Shown here: positions 25,130 to 34,310 of the stretch, piece after piece
Layout of the letters: each line of letters starts with the position of its first letter
How positions within the stretch are numbered: the first letter of the stretch is position 1
Assembly: GCF_024347195.1 (NCBI RefSeq)
Contig: NZ_AP025281.1
Span: 1 to 64,000, forward strand
Direction of reading: 5' to 3'
From: Aliamphritea hakodatensis
GTDB lineage: Bacteria; Pseudomonadota; Gammaproteobacteria; Pseudomonadales; Balneatricaceae
Length of the DNA stretch: 64,000 bases
Notes under the pieces: model-generated
What the model was told of the DNA's origin: nothing
Seen by the model: only the letters and a program-made list of their open reading frames with translations
Database searches by the model: none
Translations under genes and position numbers: made by a program

Positions 25130-25153
25130 TTTTTTGTATACAGAAAACTGTAT
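25130..25153. promoter_or_regulatory. Palindromic operator upstream of the chemoreceptor gene
   Basis: TTTTTTGTATAC (25130-25141) overlaps a perfect inverted repeat ATACAG-AAAA-CTGTAT (25138-25153). The first part recurs inverted before the lyase gene at 23145-23156. A site for the adjacent GntR regulator is likely. Confidence 0.45.
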
Positions 25154-25218
25154 TTTTGTATTAACTGTGGTGTTTTTGTTATTTATACCCGTTGGTGCAG
25201 TAAACAGACGGGTAATGT

Positions 25219-27099
25219 ATGCAGTTAAAAAAGAAGTTATACCTCGGTTTGATCCTTGCCATTGTGTTCCCGCTGGCAATATCCAGTTTCATTTTTTCTA
25301 CCGGTATCAGGCAGCATGCGACGGATAAGCTGGTGACAGAAGATCTGCCAACGGCGCTTCAGGCGGTGCGTAATGCCATAGAGCTGGAACTCTCAGGCCC
25401 GCTGCTGGCATCCAGGGCGCTGGCTGAAAATACCTTTGTTCAGGCGTGGATTAAGAACGGTGAGGCTGCCGGTACCGGGCAGGAAATAGACGGGTATCTG
25501 CGCAACGTTAAGGACAATAATCAGGCGTTATCGGCATTTATTGTGTCTGATGTCACCGGCAATTATTACACCGACGCAGGATTAAGCCGGCAGATAAGCC
25601 CGGAGAACGACCCGTGGTTTTACAGCTTTCTTCGCACGGAGGCTCCCTTCGAGCTGGCGCTGGATGTGGAAAAGACACTGAACAGAGCGGCGGTATTTAT
25701 TAACTATGCGATTACGGTGGAGGGCCGGCGGGTGGCCATCGGCGGTGTTGGCCGTTCGCTGGACTCAATGGTCGCACTGATTGAGGCGTATAAGGTGGGT
25801 GCGTCCGGATTTGTCTATCTGACAGATGCCGGCGGGGTGATTAAGCTGCACCCGGACCCGGAGATGATCGGTACCATGGCGACCCCGGATACAATCCGTA
25901 ATGGCGCAGTGAACGAAGTCTCCCGGGATGGCAGAACCTTTATGACCGCCAGCACCCCCCTGCAGTCACTGGACTGGTATCTGGTGGCTGAAACCCCGAA
26001 AGATGAGTTGTTCGCAGCGGTCAACGGGGCGGTTTCCCAAAGTCTGCTGGCAGGCGTTCTGATAGCCGTGCTGGGGTTGCTGTGTGCCCGCCTGCTGGTG
26101 AATCAGATTTTTAAACCTGTTGAGAAGATCACTGCAGCGGTACAGGATCTGACCGCTAATAATGGCGATCTGACCGCCCGGCTTCCTGTCAGGGACCATA
26201 ATGAGATCGGTCAGCTGGCTGCTGAATTTAACCTGTTCCTGCAACAGCTGCATGAAATGTTTGTCCAGGTATCGGATACCGCCGATCAGGTGAAAACCAT
26301 TGCCGGCCAGGTGACGGTTCAGGCCGGCAGCGCCTCTGATTTATCTGAACAGCAGTCGTTCAGTACCCAGACGGTTGCAGCCGCCGTCACTGAAATGGAG
26401 CAGACGGTAAAAGGCATTGCGGATAATGCCGGTCAGGCATCCGGTGTGGCGCAGAACAGTCAGTCTGCCCTGCTGCAGGGCAATGATTATGTGAATGACA
26501 CCATTGACCAGATGAATGAACTGGAGCATTCCATCGGTAATTCGGTTATGTCGGTTAATCAGCTGGCGGAGGAAATTGAGTCCATTACCACAGTGCTGGA
26601 AGTGATAAAGGGTATTTCTGAACAGACTAATCTTTTGGCGCTGAACGCGGCGATTGAAGCGGCCCGGGCCGGTGAGCAGGGGCGCGGTTTTGCGGTGGTG
26701 GCCGATGAAGTCCGCACACTGGCACAGCGAACCTCCGAATCGACGGAGCAGATTAATATCATGGTGGTGAGCCTGAAAGCGAAAGCTGCCGGGGCTGTCA
26801 GTGCGATCGAATCCGGCAGTGAAAGCACCCGGCAGACCGCACAACGTTTAGCTGAAACCGGCCATACCCTGCTGAATATCAGCGAAGAGATTGTCAGCCT
26901 GACGCAGATGAACAGTCAGATTGCAGTCGCTACGCAGGAACAGTCACTGGCGACAGAGGAAATTAACCGCACCGTTGTGGTGATTTCAGGTACCGCTGAA
27001 GATACGAAAGAGACGATGCAGCAGTCATCTGCTTTGTGTGTAGAGCTGCACGCCCAGGCGAAAGTACTGGAAAAACTGATTGGAAAATTTACGTTGTAG
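25219..27099 (+). CDS. Methyl-accepting chemotaxis protein
   Basis: 626 aa. A first membrane segment (about 7-27), a periplasmic double-Cache-type sensor (about 30-270), a second membrane segment (about 273-295), HAMP (about 297-350) and a cytoplasmic signalling coiled coil. The invariant hairpin tip is EQTNLLALNAAIEAARAGEQ (about residue 468). Cache sensors bind small organic ligands. Placement among uptake and catabolic genes suggests taxis to the same compounds. Confidence 0.95.
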   Translation: MQLKKKLYLGLILAIVFPLAISSFIFSTGIRQHATDKLVTEDLPTALQAVRNAIELELSGPLLASRALAENTFVQAWIKNGEAAGTGQEIDGYLRNVKDNNQALSAFIVSDVTGNYYTDAGLSRQISPENDPWFYSFLRTEAPFELALDVEKTLNRAAVFINYAITVEGRRVAIGGVGRSLDSMVALIEAYKVGASGFVYLTDAGGVIKLHPDPEMIGTMATPDTIRNGAVNEVSRDGRTFMTASTPLQSLDWYLVAETPKDELFAAVNGAVSQSLLAGVLIAVLGLLCARLLVNQIFKPVEKITAAVQDLTANNGDLTARLPVRDHNEIGQLAAEFNLFLQQLHEMFVQVSDTADQVKTIAGQVTVQAGSASDLSEQQSFSTQTVAAAVTEMEQTVKGIADNAGQASGVAQNSQSALLQGNDYVNDTIDQMNELEHSIGNSVMSVNQLAEEIESITTVLEVIKGISEQTNLLALNAAIEAARAGEQGRGFAVVADEVRTLAQRTSESTEQINIMVVSLKAKAAGAVSAIESGSESTRQTAQRLAETGHTLLNISEEIVSLTQMNSQIAVATQEQSLATEEINRTVVVISGTAEDTKETMQQSSALCVELHAQAKVLEKLIGKFTL

Positions 27100-27118
27100 A
27101 ACCCCCTGCTCCGCGGTT

Positions 27119-27145
27119 ACAGCCCTCAGTATTTCTGAGGGCTGT
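27119..27145 (+). terminator. Stem-loop after the chemoreceptor gene
   Basis: ACAGCCCTCAG (27119-27129), TATTT loop, CTGAGGGCTGT (27135-27145), perfect 11-bp stem. No T-run follows, so termination efficiency is uncertain. Confidence 0.65.
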
Positions 27146-27231
27146 GCTCCGGATAAACGAATAGCTTTATAACCTGCTTCAGTGGCACATTTATTGTGTT
27201 GAAAAAATCATGTAACAGGTAAGCTCAGAAG

Positions 27232-28662
27232 ATGAATCAGTCCGTTTCTCCACCAGACGCTGCGGTATTCCGGCCATTCGGATGGCTGTTTAAAAAGCCC
27301 TGGCAAATCACCCTGATTGTCACGTTTGCCCTGAGTGCCACGTGGGCTCTGGCGGGCATAATACCGGCGAATATGGCCATGGTTGCCGGGCTGAGTATTT
27401 TCTGTATCGGCCTGTGGGCCACCGCTGCCCTGCCCGAATACTGGCCGGCACTGGTATTTTTTCTGGTGGTCAGTGTCTTGCAACTGGCGCCGGCAGCGGT
27501 GATCTTTTCCGGCTTTTATGCGTCCGGGTTCTGGTTGTTGTTCAGCGGTGTGATACTGGGGGCGGCCATCCGTTATACGGGGCTGGGCCGCCGGGCCGGT
27601 GCGCTGCTCTCCCGGGTGACCGGCCGTACTTATACAGGCACACTGGCGGGCGTTGTTGCCTTTGGGCTGGCACTGGCTTTTATTATGCCCTCTTCTATGG
27701 GAAGAATTGCCCTGTTAGTGCCGCTGGTGATCGCACTGGCTGACAGCATGGGTTATGCCCCCGGCAGTAATGGCAGAACCGGTATGGTTACCGCTGCAGC
27801 GTTTGGCACCTGGTTGCCGGCGTTTACCATTTTGCCGTCTAACCTGCCGAACATGATGCTGGCGGGGATGGCGGAGACCCTGTACGGCATACAGCTGACT
27901 TACTGGGAGTATTTACTGATGCATTTTCCGGTACTGGGGGCCGGTAAAGCAGTGTTACTGGTATTGCTGATCCGGCGGTTGTTTCCTGATCGGGCACCGG
28001 ATGTTGTGCCGGTACAGGCAACGGGGCCTGCCAGCCGTTCTGAACGGCGGCTTATGCTGCTGATCAGCCTGTGTCTGATCCTGTGGATAACCGACAGTTT
28101 GCATCAGGTATCCCCCGGCTGGATCGGGCTGGCTGCTGCGCTGGTATGCCTGTGGCCGTATGCCGGGCTGACCGCCAGAGACTGTATTCATGAGGCGGTG
28201 AAGATTGCGCCGCTGGTATTCATTGCGGCGATGATCGGGCTGGGGGCGGTGATTTCCCATGTGGGGCTGGGGGCTGCTGTGGTTGCAATGCTGAGCGACT
28301 ATGTGTCGTTTTCAGCGGATAATATAGCGGGTAACTTAGCTGCGCTGACGGGCATTTCGACGTTGGTGGCTATGCTGACAAACCTGCCCGGCGTACCTGC
28401 GGTTATGACGCCGCTGGCGGCGGACATGGCCCGGCTGACCGGCATCTCACTGGGGGCGGTATTAATGACCCAGGTGCTGGCATTTTCAAACGTTTTTTTA
28501 CCCTATCAGGCACCGCCGTTAGTGGCGGCGATGCAGCTGGGTAAGCTACCGTTAGGCAGAATCAGCCTGTTATGCCTGTGGCTGTTTGTGATTACACTGC
28601 TGGTATTAACGCCCCTCAGCCTGCTGTGGTGGCATGTAACCGGCAGTATTCAGGGAGTGTGA
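27232..28662 (+). CDS. SLC13/DASS-type anion permease
   Basis: 476 aa, about 12 membrane segments. The SSMGRIALLVPLVIALADSMG and FTILPSNLPNMMLAG hairpin motifs correspond to the SNT-type substrate and Na+ sites of the divalent-anion symporter family. It probably takes up di- or tricarboxylates, sulfate or sulfonates with Na+. A LysR gene starts one base after its stop, so the pair is an operon. Confidence 0.8.
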   Translation: MNQSVSPPDAAVFRPFGWLFKKPWQITLIVTFALSATWALAGIIPANMAMVAGLSIFCIGLWATAALPEYWPALVFFLVVSVLQLAPAAVIFSGFYASGFWLLFSGVILGAAIRYTGLGRRAGALLSRVTGRTYTGTLAGVVAFGLALAFIMPSSMGRIALLVPLVIALADSMGYAPGSNGRTGMVTAAAFGTWLPAFTILPSNLPNMMLAGMAETLYGIQLTYWEYLLMHFPVLGAGKAVLLVLLIRRLFPDRAPDVVPVQATGPASRSERRLMLLISLCLILWITDSLHQVSPGWIGLAAALVCLWPYAGLTARDCIHEAVKIAPLVFIAAMIGLGAVISHVGLGAAVVAMLSDYVSFSADNIAGNLAALTGISTLVAMLTNLPGVPAVMTPLAADMARLTGISLGAVLMTQVLAFSNVFLPYQAPPLVAAMQLGKLPLGRISLLCLWLFVITLLVLTPLSLLWWHVTGSIQGV

Positions 28663-28663
28663 G

Positions 28664-29587
28664 ATGGATATTCATCAGCTGAAAACCTTCGTCACGGTTG
28701 CTGCAGAAGGCAGTATTACCCGGGCGGCGGAGTGTTTGTGCCTTAGCCAGCCGGCGGTCAGCGCGCATATTAAAGCCATGGAAGACCTGCTGGGGCTGAC
28801 GCTCTTTATCCGCACCCCGAAAGGGATGCAACTGACCCCTGACGGCCGGCAGTTACGACATAAGGCTGAACTGGCGCTGGCGGCCCACCGGGCTGTACTG
28901 GCAGAAGCCGGCCGGCTTCGGGGGCAGATATCAGGCCGGTTACGGCTGGGTATGGGCGGAGATGGCTGCAGTGATTTGCTGGGGCAGCTGCTGACCCGGC
29001 TGGCGGAACAGTATCCGGACGTTGAAGTAACCCTCACCCACGGCCATTCGGAAGAGATTCTGGAGAAGATCCGCTCCGGGGGGCTGGATGCCGGTTTTTA
29101 TAATACAGCGTCAGAACCTGACAGGGTGTTTACTGCCGTGGAAGTGGCCCGTTTTGGTCTTTATCTGGCGGCACCGCCGGGCCTGGTGCCGGCGACTGAA
29201 CAGACTGACTGGGCGGCGCTGGAACGTCTGCCCTGGATTGTTTGCCCCGCGTCCGGCACCTGTTGCGGCCGGGCTGCAGAGGCTGTTTTTGAACAACACC
29301 GGATTCGTCCGGCGCGGATCATCAGCATCGACCGTGAACAGATCACCCGAAAACTGGTGGCTGGCGGTGTGGGCGTCGGGCTGTTACATGCGACCACGGC
29401 GGAGCCGGCTGCAGCGAACGGCGAAGTGGAATTACTGGCGGAAATTGAAAAACCGGTACGGGTACTGTTTGCCTACCGTGCCGACCGGCAGCAGACGCCG
29501 TTGCTGGCTCAGGTTGCCTCCCTTGTTCAGACGCTTGCTGCTCAGTGCGTGTCGCCGGACTCCAGTGGCACTTCCGGGTCCAGATAG
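28664..29587 (+). CDS. LysR family transcriptional regulator
   Basis: 307 aa with helix-turn-helix SITRAAECLCLSQPAVSAHIKAMEDLLG and a co-inducer domain. It has an unusual CPASGTCCGRA Cys-rich segment (about residues 199-209) in the ligand domain, which could be redox- or metal-sensitive. It is translationally linked to the SLC13 gene (one base between stop and start). Its 3' end overlaps the convergent soxR end by 46 bases. Confidence 0.88.
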   Translation: MDIHQLKTFVTVAAEGSITRAAECLCLSQPAVSAHIKAMEDLLGLTLFIRTPKGMQLTPDGRQLRHKAELALAAHRAVLAEAGRLRGQISGRLRLGMGGDGCSDLLGQLLTRLAEQYPDVEVTLTHGHSEEILEKIRSGGLDAGFYNTASEPDRVFTAVEVARFGLYLAAPPGLVPATEQTDWAALERLPWIVCPASGTCCGRAAEAVFEQHRIRPARIISIDREQITRKLVAGGVGVGLLHATTAEPAAANGEVELLAEIEKPVRVLFAYRADRQQTPLLAQVASLVQTLAAQCVSPDSSGTSGSR

Positions 29588-30024
29588 TACGCCCCGGGGC
29601 CTTTTTTCTTCAATTTGTCTTCCGGGTTAATCAGTTCACAGTCATTCACTGATAAACAACCACAGCCGATGCAGTACCCCAGGGTATCCCGCAGCCGCGA
29701 CAGCTGGTTAATCCGTTCATTTAACTGTGCCTTCCAGGCTTCTGCCAGTCGGGCCCAGTCATCGGCGGTGATGGTTTTGTCATTGCTGAGCTGGCTCATT
29801 GCCGTTTTGATTTCACTCAGGGGAATCCCCGCCTGCTGGGCCACTTTTATCACGGCCAGTTTACGCAGCACCCCCCGCAGATAACGCCGGTGGTTGCCAT
29901 TGTTGCGCTGGGAGCTGATCAGCCCTTTTGCTTCATAAAAGTGAATGGTGGAGACAGGCAGACCGCTGCGGGAGGAAACCTCTCCGACGGAAAGCTCTTT
30001 TTTCGGAGCAGATTTTGCGTTCAC
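29542..30024 (-). CDS. soxR: Redox-sensitive transcriptional activator SoxR
   Basis: 160 aa from GTG 30024, with GAGGT eight bases upstream. The frame open to 30114 would cross the operator. A MerR-type helix-turn-helix (ELSVGEVSSRSGLPVSTIHFYEAKGLI) is followed by a dimerisation helix. The [2Fe-2S] cysteines are in CIGCGCLSVNDC (about 119-130), identical in spacing to SoxR. Oxidation of the cluster by redox-cycling compounds activates transcription. It is divergent from an MBL-fold gene with a SoxR promoter between. No soxS is seen nearby. Confidence 0.95.
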   Translation of the reverse strand: MNAKSAPKKELSVGEVSSRSGLPVSTIHFYEAKGLISSQRNNGNHRRYLRGVLRKLAVIKVAQQAGIPLSEIKTAMSQLSNDKTITADDWARLAEAWKAQLNERINQLSRLRDTLGYCIGCGCLSVNDCELINPEDKLKKKGPGAYYLDPEVPLESGDTH

Positions 30025-30029
30025 AGGTA

Positions 30030-30060
30030 TTGACCTCAAGTAATGTTGAGATTTTAGAAT
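30030..30060 (+). promoter_or_regulatory. SoxR-controlled promoter with 19-bp spacer
   Basis: TTGACC (-35, 30030-30035) and TAGAAT (-10, 30055-30060) are separated by exactly 19 bp, the overlong spacing characteristic of MerR-family activated promoters. The spacer region carries a SoxR box-like palindrome, CCTCAAG-TAAT-GTTGAG (30034-30050). It drives the MBL gene. The soxR ribosome site overlaps the same palindrome on the other strand, suggesting autoregulation. Confidence 0.85.
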
Positions 30061-30116
30061 GCCTGCCGCTGATTGGCAATCGGCCTCAGTTAACCGGTCA
30101 TCCGCGGAGGGCAAAT

Positions 30117-30797
30117 ATGCGACAAATCACTGAAGATCTCTGGCAATCTGATAAATACAGCTCGGGGAGACTCAACAGCCATGCGTATTTGCTCGTCAGG
30201 CCCGCAGGCAATGTGCTGTTCTACAATACCGCCGCTGAAGCGGATCTGGCGCAGATTGCAGCGCTGGGCGGGGTCCGGTATCAGTTGCTGACGCACCGGG
30301 ACGAGTCCGGCCCTTCCCTGCAGCGGATCAGACAGCGCTTCGGGTCTGAGCTGGGGTGCAGTGTGCCGGAGGCGTCTTATATAGGCCGTGACTGTCAGCC
30401 GGATCTTGTCTTCAGTCCTTTGGACAGCGCGCTTGAGGACATCCAGATTATTCATACCCCGGGGCATACGGATGGCAGTATTACCTTTCTGTACCGCTCA
30501 CCTTACGGGCAGACTTATCTGTTTACCGGCGACACGTATTTTCAGTCCTACGGACAGTGGCAAACCTTTGTGATGCAGAACGCCGGCGGTACAGAGAAAG
30601 ATATGGCTGAAAGCCTGGAGAAGTTAAGGCAGTTACAGCCTGATCTGGTGATGAGCAGTGGCTTTGTCGGGGATGTTGCCTACCGCGAAGTGACCCGGGC
30701 CAACTGGGCGGTTGCGATTGATCAGACACTGGAAGCCCTGAGTACCAGAAGGCATGACAATGACGATGCCTGCTTATCCTGCGACCGGTTCTTTTAA
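30117..30797 (+). CDS. MBL-fold metallo-hydrolase, SoxR-regulated
   Basis: 226 aa from ATG 30117, chosen for its perfect GGAGGG ribosome site. Metallo-beta-lactamase fold features are IHTPGHTDGSITFLY and the LFTGDTYF motif. The first metal motif is degenerate: the usual HxHxDH is replaced by LLTHRDESG, so metal site composition is atypical. It ends in CLSCDRFF, with a CxxC near the terminus. The role is unknown, but the promoter predicts induction by redox stress. Confidence 0.82.
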   Translation: MRQITEDLWQSDKYSSGRLNSHAYLLVRPAGNVLFYNTAAEADLAQIAALGGVRYQLLTHRDESGPSLQRIRQRFGSELGCSVPEASYIGRDCQPDLVFSPLDSALEDIQIIHTPGHTDGSITFLYRSPYGQTYLFTGDTYFQSYGQWQTFVMQNAGGTEKDMAESLEKLRQLQPDLVMSSGFVGDVAYREVTRANWAVAIDQTLEALSTRRHDNDDACLSCDRFF

Positions 30798-31028
30798 ACG
30801 TGAAGGCAGGGTGAATTATCCCCTTATGCTGATGTGGTTCATCCTGTGTTCGGACAGTACGGTAGCGGCACCAGTGATCAGCTGAAGGATTACTTCGGGG
30901 GTAAAATGAAAACGGATGCCTGTTTTAGCCGGTTCCGTTTTCCGTCAGTGGCAGGGTTACAGAGGGACCGGAATTCATCCTGGTACGCCCGTGCTCCCCC
31001 TGATTTTACCTTTGCTAAGCTGGTCAGT

Positions 31029-32153
31029 TTAACCGTGACCGGACTGCCTGAGCAGGGTGCGGTAGCGGCTGCGTAATTCCCCCCGGTCGATGTAGCAGCC
31101 GCGCAGGTGCCGGTCACCGCTGCTCGGATCATAACTGGCTCTGCCATGGACGATCCGGTGGTTATCAAAGACGATACACTCACCTGCACTGAGGCGGAAT
31201 GTGGTGAGAAAACGGGGATCTTTGAGCAGTTTAAGGAAGCGCACGAAGGCCGGATAGTAGTCGTCGAGTGCCTGTTGGGGCAGATCAAATGCGTCGGCCA
31301 TATGCTGGGAGACGGTGACGCCGGAAATTTCGCCGTGGTCATCCAGTTCAATGACCCGCTGATAGGCCCGCCAGTCGAAATCTTCGTGGTCGTAATAGAA
31401 AGGAATACGCTTTTCGCTGAGCAGGCGAAAGTCTTCCGGATACTGTTCTCTGAAAGCGGTGGCGGCGGCTGCGCCGTCGAGAAACAGGCTTTCACCGCCG
31501 GTGGCTGTATTGACCCTGCAGTGCAGGAACTGTATGCCGGGCGCCATTTCTTCTGCCGGGGTGTCGGTATGCATTTCCAGTGCGGCTGCGGTGTACGACA
31601 GGTTGACCGGCACCGCGTGTACCTTTACTTCAAAGTAATCTCCGGCAACGGACGGCCGGACGCAACCAAGCAGGTTTGCCAGTGTGGTCAGGCCGGCATC
31701 GCTGTCGGGCATCTGGTCAATAATGGCGACGCCCTCTTTCAGCAGGGATTTTGCCCAGCGCAGCTGTTCTTCAGGAGCGTCCTTCAGTGCATGAAAATGA
31801 AACCGCTGAAAGTGTTCATAGTGATCGCCGTACCAGAGTTTCCGGGGCATTGCGGCGGGGTCCGCCCGTTTACCGGTTTCACAGCGGGCGCGCAGCCAGC
31901 CCAGATCGTAGTGGCTGATGTGATCTTCATGCTGCCAGCGGATCACCAACTGAGGCTCATCCGTTGCACTGAGAGTTGCGCTCTTTGCTTCCGGAGCCTG
32001 TGGCAGTTCGCTGATATCGAATACCCGTTCCCGGGTTTGCGGGTCGAAGGAGTCGGGACAGTTGTCCCGCAGCCAGTAGTAGTTCAGGTAATGGCGTTGC
32101 TGCTCAGCGTCAAACTGAATGCTGAGGCCGTCGCTGTGAAGGTCGATCTGCAT
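31029..32153 (-). CDS. Gamma-butyrobetaine dioxygenase-like 2OG-Fe(II) oxygenase (TauD family)
   Basis: 374 aa. The N-terminal DUF971-like domain (about 1-90) contains LNYYWLRDNCPDSFDPQTRER. The TauD-fold catalytic domain has the iron-binding motif HTD in EMHTDTPAEE (about residue 194) and the distal His/Arg in FDNHRIVHGRASYD. This domain pairing is that of gamma-butyrobetaine and trimethyllysine dioxygenases of carnitine biosynthesis. No other carnitine gene is adjacent. Gene is monocistronic. Confidence 0.85.
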   Translation of the reverse strand: MQIDLHSDGLSIQFDAEQQRHYLNYYWLRDNCPDSFDPQTRERVFDISELPQAPEAKSATLSATDEPQLVIRWQHEDHISHYDLGWLRARCETGKRADPAAMPRKLWYGDHYEHFQRFHFHALKDAPEEQLRWAKSLLKEGVAIIDQMPDSDAGLTTLANLLGCVRPSVAGDYFEVKVHAVPVNLSYTAAALEMHTDTPAEEMAPGIQFLHCRVNTATGGESLFLDGAAAATAFREQYPEDFRLLSEKRIPFYYDHEDFDWRAYQRVIELDDHGEISGVTVSQHMADAFDLPQQALDDYYPAFVRFLKLLKDPRFLTTFRLSAGECIVFDNHRIVHGRASYDPSSGDRHLRGCYIDRGELRSRYRTLLRQSGHG

Positions 32154-32325
32154 GTTTCAGTGCCCCCTCTGACTATTATCAACTGACAATAGCTGATGCG
32201 GTGTCCTTTGTGGAGGTCAGATAGCGTCCTCCTGAATGTCGCAGATGTATAACTGGGCTGTGTTTCAGGTACCGGCTGGCATCAACAGTGCTGATGCCAG
32301 CCGGTGTGGCGATGCCTGTGGGTAA

Positions 32326-33198
32326 TTAAGGCAGTTGCCAGGCGACCAGAGTGTTATCCATCATCATCGGTGCATAGAGTGTGCCGGAATCGGCGCCGAT
32401 ATCCGCCAGCCCCGGTTGAGTGCTCAGCACTTTACGGCGCTGGTTATCCCCAAGCTGGTAGAGTTCGCCGCTGATCCAGTCACTGATATAGAGCGCGTTG
32501 TTATGCCGGACAACACCGTCCAGATTACCTAGCTGATAGCCTGTGGATAAGGGCTTTAAGGCTTTGTCTTCCGGGCTTACCCGATAAAGGCTGCCCGGGG
32601 TTCCGGTGGTGAAATCAGCCTGCATGTCCTTACCCCAGCCGGCAATTAATAAATGATCTTTTTCCCACAGAAGCCCGTTAGGGTGCGGAATGCTTTCAGG
32701 TGTTATCCACAGAGATAAGCGATTATCTCTGAGCCGGTATACGCCACCGCCCAGCATGTCAGAAACATAGATGCTGCCATCCGGTCCGGCGGTGACATCG
32801 TTCAGCATCCTGGCGTCTGGCAGCGTATAGCTTTGCAGGTGCGATCCTGTGGATAAACTGATCACATGCAGCGTTTGCATATCGGCGGCGTACAGTTTGC
32901 CTTCGCTGATGGCCAGGCCTTTAGGCGCATCCAGACCGGTGAGCCAGTGCCGGGTTAACTGTTTACCTGTTTTGCTGACCTGGCTGATATAGCCTTTTCC
33001 GTTCAGCTCTGTCGGGGCGCCGTTGATATTGGAAACGTAGAGCCACTGGCTGTCCGGGTCCGCAACCACCGATTCTGGCTGATCAAACTGTTTTAGCTGC
33101 CACAGCGGCTGGCTGAAACGGCTATCAGCCAATGCAGAAAAGCTGATGTGCATGAGCAGGCCTGCACCGATGGCCGGGGCGATGAATGTGGATTTCAT
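32326..33198 (-). CDS. Periplasmic SMP-30/gluconolactonase-like beta-propeller protein
   Basis: 290 aa with a signal peptide (cleavage near SALA-DS, residue 24). Repeated blades with WLYVSNINGAP, PKGLAISEGKLYAAD, NDVTAGPDGSIYVSD, PHPNGLLWEKDHLLIAGWG and GNLDGVVRHNNALYISDW resemble SMP-30 lactonases or NHL-like propellers. Substrate unknown. It is divergent from the XRE-type regulator at 33339. Confidence 0.75.
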   Translation of the reverse strand: MKSTFIAPAIGAGLLMHISFSALADSRFSQPLWQLKQFDQPESVVADPDSQWLYVSNINGAPTELNGKGYISQVSKTGKQLTRHWLTGLDAPKGLAISEGKLYAADMQTLHVISLSTGSHLQSYTLPDARMLNDVTAGPDGSIYVSDMLGGGVYRLRDNRLSLWITPESIPHPNGLLWEKDHLLIAGWGKDMQADFTTGTPGSLYRVSPEDKALKPLSTGYQLGNLDGVVRHNNALYISDWISGELYQLGDNQRRKVLSTQPGLADIGADSGTLYAPMMMDNTLVAWQLP

Positions 33199-33338
33199 AG
33201 ATACCTCTTGAAATGATGGTGACTGAGTTAACTGAGTGACGGCCGTGGTGCTCAGGATAGTAATATGTATCTTTTAAGCAATTTGTTTGTTATTAAGTAT
33301 CAAAATGTGATGCTTTTTTAAGGCGGGAGGATCAGACA

Positions 33339-34109
33339 TTGTCACCGGAGCAAGAATTGGGCGGGGTATTCAGTGCCCTGAAACAGGTGCTTAAGGTTCA
33401 GGGAATCCGTTACCGGGATCTGGCCGCTATGCTGAACACGTCGGAAGTGACCGTTAAGCGGCTGTTTCAGGAGCAGGACTGCAAGATGAGCCGGTTAATG
33501 GATATTTGCGAAGCGCTGGGGATCAGCTTCAGTGACCTGATGAAGCTGGCTGATCAGGCACCTGCGGAAGCAACCGAGCTGCCGCCTGAGACAGAGCAGG
33601 CGCTGGCAGATCAGCCAGGCCTGTTCAGTTGTCTGGTGTTACTGCTCAGCGGGTTTGATGCCCGGGCGATCGGGCAGTACAACCGGTTGTCGCCCGCGGA
33701 TGTGTATCTGTACATGCGTGAGCTGGAAAAGCTCCGGCTGGTGCGTATCGGCGCAAATGATTCCGTGCACCTGTTGCTGACGATGCCGGTGCGCTGGCGA
33801 TTAGATGGCCCCCTGCATAAAATTCTGGTGGGGGTAAATCAGGCATTCATTGCGCAGGCAATCAGCCAGGAACACGACAGTGACTATCCGTTTTATTCGA
33901 CCAGTCGGCTGTTCAGCCAGCAAAGTATTCGTCAGCTGAAGGACGATATCGACAAGCTGTATCAGCGCTATCAGCAACAGGCATCACTGGATCAGATGGT
34001 GTATCCACCGGAGGATCTGGCGCCGTTTAAGATGGTGACCACCATGATGCCGTTTAATGTACCGGTGTTTTTTGATGTACCGCCTTTCGTACCCATGAAA
34101 AATAGCTGA
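33339..34109 (+). CDS. XRE-type helix-turn-helix regulator
   Basis: 256 aa from TTG 33339, supported by GGGAGG eight bases upstream. The N-terminal HTH (IRYRDLAAMLNTSEVTVKRLFQ, about 26-47) is Cro/C1-like. A second region (about 95-160) looks like a winged helix (SPADVYLYMRELEKLRLVRIG). The C-terminal third is unassigned, ending VPVFFDVPPFVPMKNS. It is divergent from the beta-propeller gene by 140 bp of AT-rich sequence. Confidence 0.75.
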   Translation: MSPEQELGGVFSALKQVLKVQGIRYRDLAAMLNTSEVTVKRLFQEQDCKMSRLMDICEALGISFSDLMKLADQAPAEATELPPETEQALADQPGLFSCLVLLLSGFDARAIGQYNRLSPADVYLYMRELEKLRLVRIGANDSVHLLLTMPVRWRLDGPLHKILVGVNQAFIAQAISQEHDSDYPFYSTSRLFSQQSIRQLKDDIDKLYQRYQQQASLDQMVYPPEDLAPFKMVTTMMPFNVPVFFDVPPFVPMKNS

Positions 34110-34310
34110 AGTGAATATTCACTTTAGTTATAGATCAGTATTTATGGTATTAAAATTTCTGTCTGATCTTTTTGGCTAGCCGATATTCAGCGAAATGTTA
34201 CCGAAAAACGCTGCGCTTTCCGGGCGGTATTCTGCTGCTGGAAGCCAGCGATTTCACATTCCTGAGGGTTTACTGCAAAGCTGAATATCTGTGTGGGCCG
34301 CACCTGTGCA

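Noticed and set aside
31107..32186. A 359-codon plus-strand frame opposite the gamma-butyrobetaine dioxygenase gene
   Set aside because: It lies antisense to a clear TauD-family gene, has no ribosome site and no recognisable domain. It arises from the codon bias of the real gene.
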